Positions 7,888 through 13,456 of a stretch of 16,016 bases of DNA are shown here, one piece after another. Location of the stretch: contig MU647366.1 in NCBI GenBank assembly GCA_026770585.1, forward strand, positions 114,851 through 130,866, given 5' to 3'. The stretch comes from Baffinella frigidus. Lineage: Eukaryota > Cryptophyceae > Cryptomonadales > Baffinellaceae. The position numbers were made by a program, and so were the translations under genes. The notes beneath the pieces were generated by a model. It was not told the DNA's origin. It did no database searches and saw nothing but the letters and a program-made list of their open reading frames with translations. Position 1 is the stretch's first letter, and the number at the start of each line of letters is the position of its first letter.

Positions 7888-8010
7888 TACAGGGGTACCT
7901 CGCTCATGAGAAACCACACACCCATAGGACCCTACAGTAGGCCTATGCCTAGGGCCCTATGGTGGCCCTGGGGGGGGGGGGCAGTCTCTTATGAGCGAGG
8001 TACCCCTGTA
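7888..8010. mobile_element. MITE-like element, family 2, best copy
   Basis: A 123-bp unit with 23-bp terminal inverted repeats, tacaggggtacctcgctcat (7888) and its complement ending tacccctgta (8010), with one mismatch. The interior has cccataggaccctacagtag, gcctatgcctagggcccta and a run of about 13 G at 7969-7981. It is related to the copy at 541-665. There is no coding capacity. The outer bases (TTA and TAG flanks) allow a TA target duplication. Confidence 0.85.
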
Positions 8011-8124
8011 GCCGGTTTCTGCTGCGATCCTCTGCACCTGGTGGCTTGATGCGATCCTAAGGGAAGCAGGGCCATTCGGCAGAACCAGTCCCAGTGTCCG
8101 CCGACCTAGTTTTGTACAAGAATT

Positions 8125-8163
8125 GGTCACGTTACTCACGCTTTAAGCGTGAGCAACGTGACC
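8125..8163. repeat. Long near-perfect hairpin, 19-bp stem
   Basis: The arm ggtcacgttactcacgctt (8125-8143) pairs with aagcgtgagcaacgtgacc (8145-8163) with a single A/C mismatch and essentially no loop. It lies in otherwise unassigned DNA between two MITEs. It may be a compact foldback element or a protein-binding palindrome. Confidence 0.85.
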
Positions 8164-8175
8164 TCCCCCCTGAAA

Positions 8176-8256
8176 TACGAGGAGGCATGCGGGGAGGGAC
8201 GTGGGAAGGGAGGCGGGGAGGGAGGCGAGGAGGGAGGCGAGGCGGCAAGGTGGGGC
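8176..8256. repeat. G-rich purine minisatellite with G-quadruplex potential
   Basis: Repeated gggaggc and gaggaggga words give many runs of three or more G within 80 bases (for example ggggagggaggcgaggaggg). The strand bias and spacing could support G-quadruplex or triplex formation. No coding frame is credible here. Confidence 0.7.
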
Positions 8257-8285
8257 GGACCTTCTCAACAGTGTACCATACATGC

Positions 8286-8390
8286 TATCCCTTAAGTGGC
8301 GAGTAGGCCAATACGCCCTACCGTAGGGCCCTAGGACCTGCCTAGGACCTCTTGGGGGTCAATTTTGACCCCCTCGCCACTTAAGGGATA
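8286..8390. mobile_element. MITE-like element, family 1, tandem copy 1
   Basis: A 105-bp unit with ends tatcccttaagtggcgag and ctcgccacttaagggata, exact inverted repeats of 18 bp. The interior carries taggccaatacgccctaccg, the tagggccctaggacc core and an inner palindrome gggggtcaattttgaccccc. Copy 2 begins after catgc, and catgc also precedes copy 1. Confidence 0.9.
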
Positions 8391-8395
8391 CATGC

Positions 8396-8502
8396 TATCC
8401 CTTAAGTGGCGAGTAGGCCAATACGCCCTACCGTAGGGCCCTAGGACCTGCCTAGGACCTCTTGGGGGTCAATTTTGACCCCCTCGCGCCACTTAAGGGA
8501 TA
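8396..8502. mobile_element. MITE-like element, family 1, tandem copy 2
   Basis: Nearly identical to the copy at 8286. The unit repeats at exactly 110 bp (5-bp catgc plus 105-bp element), and copy 2 differs by an extra cg in the right arm (ctcgcgccac). The arrangement is a tandem duplication of element plus target flank, or two insertions at adjacent identical targets. Such near-identity suggests recent activity or conversion. Confidence 0.9.
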
Positions 8503-8585
8503 CGTCCCGGGTATTGATGGGCGGGGGGGGGACCTTCTCGACAGTGTACTTGGTGCGCTCAGCCTCCTTGCTGGGCGACCTTCAA

Positions 8586-8717
8586 CCGGAGAAACCGATT
8601 TTTCTTTCAATATCTGGCAACGAAAATTGCTACACAATTCATTGTTACTAGTAATATTCAAGCATTTGTGTAGTAATTTTCGTTGCCAGATTCTGAAAGA
8701 AAAATCGGTTTCCCCGG
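8586..8717. mobile_element. 132-bp foldback element with 52-bp arms
   Basis: The left arm 8586-8637 and right arm 8666-8717 are inverted copies matching at 48 of 52 positions, with a 28-base loop. The arms begin ccggRgaaaccgatttttct. If transcribed it would fold into one long hairpin resembling a small-RNA precursor. It contains no open frame of note and its ends differ from the other elements in the window, so it is a separate family. Confidence 0.85.
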
Positions 8718-8789
8718 ATTAACCTGCTTGCTCTCCACCAAAAGTGCGGCGACTGCGGCGACAACGCCAGATCTGTCTGCACACCATCC

Positions 8790-8792
<3 letters not shown>

Positions 8793-8833
<41 letters not shown>
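8793..8833. repeat. (AG)n microsatellite
   Basis: About 20 uninterrupted AG dinucleotides. The Arg-Glu repeats in frames crossing it are a consequence of the repeat, not evidence of a gene. Confidence 0.98.
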
Positions 8834-8835
<2 letters not shown>

Positions 8836-9062
8836 CCGCGCCACGAGCCCAGTCAGTCGCGCCGTGTGTCGGGTGGTGGGTCTAGAGGGGGGGGGTGATC
8901 AAGGGGGTTCGAGGCGATCGGTCTTACGTTTCATCTCCACCCTTCAGTCTGCTGTCTCTATCTACATGTGTTTCAGTCTCATCATCGCACCTCGTGGGAA
9001 AGCAGTCGACATCTTCGCATTAACCACCAACCACGTCACGCAACCAGCCGCATTCAAGTTGA
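8834..9062. other. Unassigned interval
   Basis: Mixed-composition DNA with a G-run at 8886-8896. No gene, RNA or repeat is recognised. It leads into the coding-like stretch at 9063. Confidence 0.4.
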
Positions 9063-9216
9063 CTTGAAGTGACATGGCCTCAAAAGTTGACGGAAGAAGG
9101 GGCGGGGGCGTACGATGGAGACGTCTTCGAGAAGCACAAACAAGTCCTTGGCGCGTTGTTGTATACGCTGCCGCACCTGCTGCAGGAGTGTGACTCCTAT
9201 GGTCAAATCTCCTGAG
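9063..9216 (+). pseudogene. Coding-like fragment without start, unidentified
   Basis: A plus-strand frame of about 50 codons, open from just after a TGA at 9060 to a TGA ending at 9216. The middle reads YDGDVFEKHKQVLGALLYTL and continues PHLLQECDSYGQIS before the stop, with mixed charged and hydrophobic residues that look protein-like and not low-complexity. The YDGDVFE word loosely recalls the YDGNVYE region near the C-terminus of acyl-CoA oxidases, but the residues after it do not fit, so I do not assign that family. There is no ATG, so it would be an exon or gene relic. Confidence 0.3.
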
Positions 9217-9333
9217 GAGCATAACCTGAGGAACGGCCTAACTGGTCAAACCACTGGCAGTCGCAAGGCTGCACCTGCGCCGAAACCTGCCCCCCGCCGC
9301 TTGCCTTCAGCCACACCCTCCCCGAGATCTCCG

Positions 9334-9737
9334 AACACGATGGGTTCGGGACCTGCTCAGGTTTGTACCCGCCACCCAAGAACAGAGCACCATGGGGAAA
9401 ATGCACTGCTTTGGATGGTGGCTGGCACTTGGGTATAAATATTGCAATGATTTTGCACCGAAGAGAGCATAGAGGCATGTGCGCTGAAACCAGCGCCCAC
9501 GCAGCCACCCCCAGCTTTGAAACATGCTGAAATACTAGAACGTAGCGGGTACAAAAATAGACTATATGAGAAAAGAGCAGCACTCGGACTCTCTCCCCAC
9601 AGGATTGAAACGGGGGAGAGCTGCAGAAAACGAGCAGATAAAGCGTCGAGGTGTCTAATTACACACACCCAAGGCTGGTGATCTACACTCAACCTCCACA
9701 ACATGGCTTCGGGACATGATTCAGGTTTGTTCCCGCG
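9334..9737. repeat. About 38-bp direct repeats flanking a 360-bp interval
   Basis: The left copy (9334-9371) has acgatgggttcgggacctgc then tcaggtttgtacccgc. The right copy (about 9697-9737) has acatggcttcgggacatgat then tcaggtttgttcccgc. Each includes an ATG, a short conserved frame and a CAG/GTTTGT junction resembling a 5' splice site, so both could descend from a first coding exon. The right copy abuts telomere-like array B. The interval between has no identifiable gene. Confidence 0.6.
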
Positions 9738-9862
9738 GGTTTCGCATTTCGGGTTTCGGGTTTAAAGTTTAGGGGTTGGGGTTTAGAAGTTTAGGGTTTA
9801 GGGTTTAGGGTTTAGAATTTTAGGGTTTAGGGTTTAGGGTTTAGGGTTTAGAGTTTAGAGTT
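9738..9862. repeat. Short telomere-like array B (TTTAGGG strand)
   Basis: About 125 bp of TTTAGGG units, starting with TTTCGGG variants, opposite in orientation to arrays A and C. It ends at gagtttagagtt before unique DNA. It is too short and degenerate to be a functional chromosome end. Confidence 0.95.
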
Positions 9863-9900
9863 ATGATGCGATGGTGAAAGTGAGGGGAGAGAGCGCGAAG

Positions 9901-10263
9901 GCTTCTCAGGAGCGGCCTCTCCTCTGCTCCAGGAGCACAGGAGAGGCCACTACTTCATCGCAAAGGAGGCGTGGGCAAAAGCGCTTCCGTCGAACCCTCC
10001 TGTCGCAACGAGCCGCTCCGGTCACGCGGGAGTGGGGGGGGCGCGCGGCGTTTTACTGCGCGGCCTAGCTCTGTCTCTGTCTATTGGGGCGAAGCGGTTT
10101 GGTGAGCCCGGGCGCTTGACAGCGGAAAATTTGACGGATTTGTACCGGAAACTCAGCATGGCAACGTGAGAATAGTTCGGCAACGCGAGTGAGGCAGAGC
10201 TGGAAGTGAGCACTCAGGCTTCTCAGGAGCGGCCTCTTTCTCCTCTTTCTCCAGGAGCACCGA
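9901..10263. repeat. Direct repeats AGGCTTCTCAGGAGCGGCCTCT
   Basis: The stretch ggcttctcaggagcggcctc occurs at about 9900-9919 and about 10217-10236, each followed by ct-rich DNA and ccaggagcac. In the left copy the segment 9914-9948 is a hairpin: a 17-bp stem (ggcctctcctctgctcc and its complement) with one mismatch and a one-base loop. The 300-base interval contains no recognisable gene. Confidence 0.65.
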
Positions 10264-10324
10264 CTCCATCCGTCAGGTCGCGTGGCGATTCTGTCTGGCG
10301 GGGGAGCAGGGCCATCCTACGCAT

Positions 10325-10385
10325 CCTTTCCACGGAAGGCCGAGGTGTCCGCCTATGTTGGGAGCATTCAAACCCTACAAGACGT
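10325..10385. repeat. Dispersed repeat (CCTTTCCACGGAAGG ... TATGTTGGGAGCATT)
   Basis: It reads cctttccacggaaggccgag, gtgtccgcctatgttgggag, cattcaaaccctacaag. It combines in one unit the two pieces seen separately at 2945 and 3059, and its tatgttgggag part recurs at 11964. In one plus-strand frame it encodes FPRKAEVSAYVGSIQTLQDV, which may reflect an old coding origin, but no complete gene is present. Confidence 0.6.
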
Positions 10386-10592
10386 GGAGAGGTACCTGGG
10401 GGAGAAGGTGGTGGCGAAGACCGCCACTTCCCAGGGCTCTTCTGGGACCTGCGCAGCGCAGGAGCATGGAGAGTGAGCGCGTCCCGCAACGCTGGGGTCC
10501 CACCCACGGTGTGGCGTGGCTGCTTTCCCACACTGCGTTCCCCACCCACGCGCGACCACCTCTTGAGATTCTGGCTTGTATCCCGTTTTCAT

Positions 10593-11023
10593 CTATGTTG
10601 CCCCGTGAGGCAGAGCCGCGCAGCTCCTCTGCGCCGCTCCTGATGCGGCGCAGAGGAGCTTCGCGGAGTGGTCGTCGCTCGACGTTGAAATCGTCCGCCC
10701 GTCCACGGACAGCTGCGAGCAAAGCAACGATGCGTGTGAGGAGGGTGATGGAGGGAAAGGATTCATCCGTTTGTGAGACATGATGAAGCGGCAGAGGGCG
10801 GAACATACCGCGACGCTGTACACACGAGCAGCGTGGGCGTGGACACTGCAGCGCACCTCCCCGGTCTCGGGATCAACCACCCTGCAGCGGCCCCCCTCCT
10901 GCGAGTCGGGGAAGCTTGCGAATCTCAAAAACTGAAGGAAGGGGGTGGTGGGGCTCTCTCCCGTACCTCGCAAATCACCAGCACGGAGTTGGTTGCTGGG
11001 CGGGCGCGTGCTTGTGCTGGCGC
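10593..11023 (-). pseudogene. WD40-repeat protein fragment with two introns
   Basis: Minus strand, three pieces: about 11023-10967, 10898-10809 and 10712-10593. The first ends ...NSVLVICE at a donor GTACGG. The second begins EGGRCRVVDPETGEVRCSVH and ends ARVYSVA at a donor GTATGT. The third begins LSVDGRTISTSSDDHSAKL, then LCAASGA. Joined, they match the WD40 pattern: a VVDPETGEV strand, an H...VYSVA turn, S-DG and S-S-DDH-AKL. The usual W-D after KL is replaced by L-C. The two introns (10899-10966, 68 bp; 10713-10808, 96 bp) are GT-AG and both lie in phase 0. A TAG at 10595-10593 ends the frame. Only about one repeat is present, whereas WD40 proteins need several, and no further blades are found upstream. 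It is therefore a gene fragment or exons of a gene lying mostly elsewhere. The family is clear; the exact gene is not. Confidence 0.6.
10622..10660. repeat. 16-bp perfect inverted repeat at the WD40 fragment end
   Basis: agctcctctgcgccgc (10622-10637) pairs exactly with 10645-10660 across 7 bases. The right arm overlaps the codons where the WD40 match loses its W-D pair, so the inverted repeat may mark the point where the coding sequence was rearranged or truncated. Confidence 0.8.
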
Positions 11024-11500
11024 GTGAGAGCCTGGCGGAAGCGAGCCCAGCAGGCCACCGGACGCGGAATTTTGGATCCGCATCGCGGATTCTTGGATTT
11101 CAGAATCGGTGGGGGAGTTCCCCGAAATCTGGGTGAGTCGGATATCGAGTTGAGTTCCCTCCCCGGCTTTATTCAACTTAGTGCAAATTCATTTGCCCCA
11201 CGAATGTGCCCTGAATCGTCCTCTTTTGGCACAAATCGGCATTCCGGAACCCCCCCGAAAAGCCTCCTTCGGTCTGCCCTTGTGCCTCGCCTGAAATCGC
11301 AAACGGGGGCGCGATGACCGGGTACAATTAGGCACCCAATTACAGATATCTTTATGTTAGCGCTCAAGAAGACCTGCAACCCAACGTGGTCGCTTCTCCT
11401 TTTGCCATTTTTCAGCGCCAAATGTTGCAAGGTTACGAGGCTCCCTTCCACGCAAGATTCTTGGGTTGACCTGGGAGAACAACCACACATCGGACTTCGA
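11024..11500. other. Unassigned interval upstream of the WD40 fragment
   Basis: No convincing exon, RNA gene or element is recognised on either strand. Open frames (for example 11173-11490 minus) lack recognisable motifs. A short palindrome ggggagttcccc lies at about 11113. Confidence 0.4.
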
Positions 11501-11501
11501 A

Positions 11502-11600
11502 GGGGTTTCGAATAACCCCTAAGCGATAAAACCTAGGACCCTACGGTAGGCAATCCGTAGGGACACGGGGGGGGTTCCTACGGTTAAGGTAACGGAAACT
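11502..11600. mobile_element. Decayed short element sharing the MITE core
   Basis: Begins with the self-complementary-looking aggggtttcgaataacccct. It then carries acctaggaccctacggtagg and caatccgtaggg, the same core vocabulary as the elements at 278, 795, 7888 and 8286. No clear pair of terminal repeats survives, so the boundaries are approximate. An adjacent 17-bp palindrome, cgggctctcagagcccg, is at 11601-11617. Confidence 0.4.
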
Positions 11601-11617
11601 CGGGCTCTCAGAGCCCG

Positions 11618-12329
11618 AAAATCCCTGAGAAGCCCGCTGGTGGCCAGTTCACACGGAATTTGTACTAACTTTGCGATTTCCCGATTTTTCTCTGGTTTAT
11701 TAGAGCCGTTTTTTTGAGCGGGCTGGTCTGAAATAGCGACACCTCCAAAAAATTAACTGGCCGAAAATCCCAATATTTTCCCTCAGGCCCAAGATTTAAC
11801 TGGCCGGAAATGATTTTGAAAAACCATTAGAAATCATTAGGGGCCCTTACAATGTTTAGTTTTTTTGTAAAGTGTAGGGAAAAAATCGTGAGGCGGGCCC
11901 GTCCTTCCAACGGCCGTTACCCTGGACCAAGGAGGACCAAGGAGTGTCGTTGGGCCACCAAAGGCTATGTTGGGAGAAATCAAAGCCTAAAGGACCTACA
12001 GGACCCCTGGGCCGAATCCATTGCTCTTTGGATGGTCTTTCTAGGATGGTGTCCTCTTTCGATCTGTGTAAATACTTTATCCAGATACATCAAGTTTTCT
12101 CTCGGCACTTGGTGAGAATGGCGTGGTCCCCAGCAAGCTGGACTACTCGTTCTTGTCTACGCTTCGATGGGTACTTCTCCTGCACAGGATGTGTAGAGCT
12201 CTTCCAGATGTTTTCAGCAGACTGTAGGAGGTGGTGTTAGAACCCATCCGGAAAATGCTCATATGAGCGGCCGACACGGGGTACAGTAGTGGCACAATGC
12301 GTTGCATGTGCGGTGCTGACGCTGGTTGT
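11618..12329. other. AT-richer interval with small repeats, no gene
   Basis: Contains a direct repeat ttaactggccgaaaat / ttaactggccggaaat (about 11752 and 11796) and a tandem ggaccaagga at about 11924-11943. It also holds the partial dispersed repeat gctatgttgggag plus cctaaaggacctacaggac at 11964-12004, which matches 3085-3130 and 10353-10380. No coding region is credible; the short plus-strand frame at 11852-12115 mostly reads the repeat. Confidence 0.45.
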
Positions 12330-12395
12330 TTGGCAACAAATTATCAATCTCTCTTCAACAGACTCACAAGGAGAGAGAAATATCTTTATTGCCAA
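12330..12395. repeat. Imperfect inverted repeat
   Basis: ttggcaacaaattatcaatc followed by tctct pairs imperfectly with gagagagaaatatctttatt followed by gccaa. A small foldback about 66 bp long, left of array C. Confidence 0.5.
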
Positions 12396-12510
12396 CCAAC
12401 AGGCTGATTTACCCCCTCTACTACCCCCGCCACCGCACCCCGCGAGCTCCCAGGTGGGAATTTTGTCTAGAAATAGAAGAGAAAGGTGGGATCCAGTCAA
12501 ATCTCTCGCA

Positions 12511-13214
12511 CATACACCCTACACCCTACGACGTCGTAGAACCGACACCCTACACCCTAAACCGTCAACTGTAAACCATAAACCGTAAACCGTAAACCGT
12601 AAACCTTAGGATCCTTAACCCTAAACCCTAAACCCTGACCTCTAAACCTTGAACCCTCAAACCCAAACCCTAAACCCTCAAACCCTTACTCCCTACTCGC
12701 TAAACCCTGAACCCTACACCCTACACCCTACACCCTATACCCTACACCCTACACCCTACACCCTACACCCTACACCCTGCACCCTACACCCTACACCTTA
12801 CACCCTACACCCTACACCCTACACCCTTCACCCTACACTCTACACCCTACAGTATACACCCTACAGTCTAAACCCTGAACCCTGAACCCTGAACCCTGAA
12901 CCCTGAACCCTGAACCCTGAACCCTAAAACCTAAACCCTCAACCCTGAACCCTCAATCCTCAACACTAAATAATCACTAAACCTTGAACCCTACACCCTA
13001 CACCCTAAACCCTACACTCTAAAACCTACCCTCTACCCCCTACCCCCTACACCCTAAAACCTAAACCATAAACCCTGAACCCTAAACCCTAAACCCTAAA
13101 CCCTTAACCCTAAACTCTAAACCCTAAACCCTAAACCCTCAATGCTCAACGCTAAACCCTACACCCTGCACCCTACACACGAAACCCTAAACCCTAAACT
13201 TGAAACCCTAAACC
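12511..13214. repeat. Degenerate telomere-like array C (CCCTAAA strand)
   Basis: About 700 bp of CCCTAAA-type units. It includes a long block of CCCTACA units (about 12712-12865), a block of CCCTGAA units (about 12875-12923), and CGTAAAC variants near 12560-12605. A palindrome ctacgacgtcgtag (12526-12539) lies at its left edge. The open frame through the CCCTACA block is a repeat artefact. Confidence 0.95.
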
Positions 13215-13456
13215 AGGCACCGCGCCACAGAACGGTAGCCCACCCGAGACAGACCCACGGAGACAGACGTGGGTCTGTCTCGGACTAAGTTGCTTTACAG
13301 CTGCCTCCGGCGGGCTGTTTTTGGACGGGGGGATACAGTCCATATGTTCTAAAATTGTTCAATTTGGGTACTTCCTCTCACTGAAATGGCCCCGGTGGGG
13401 TCCAAACTGTCTATCCAGCGCCTTAAGAAACGCAGTTTTAAGTTGTGCCGGTACAG
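13215..13456. other. Spacer between oppositely oriented arrays, with hairpin
   Basis: A 240-bp unique segment separating C-rich array C from G-rich array D. It contains a perfect 15-bp stem (13244-13258 with 13269-13283, arm ccgagacagacccac) and a 10-base loop that itself repeats gagacagac. No gene is recognised. Confidence 0.8.

Noticed and set aside
8683-9067. Frames with long Arg-Glu repeats
   Set aside because: The repeats come only from the AG microsatellite at 8793-8833.
9063-9216. Acyl-CoA oxidase C-terminus
   Set aside because: Only the YDGDVFE word is similar; the following residues do not fit the family.
9434-9441. TATA-box-like tataaata
   Set aside because: No downstream gene with a supported start was found, so an isolated AT word is not evidence of a promoter.
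12649-12885. 78-codon frame with repeated Leu-His-Pro-Thr-Pro-Tyr-Thr
   Set aside because: It is the translation of CCCTACA repeats, not a gene.
9738-13214. Head-to-head telomere fusion between arrays B and C
   Set aside because: Orientation is right for a fusion (G-rich then C-rich), but 2.6 kb of unrelated DNA separates them, so a direct fusion point is not present.
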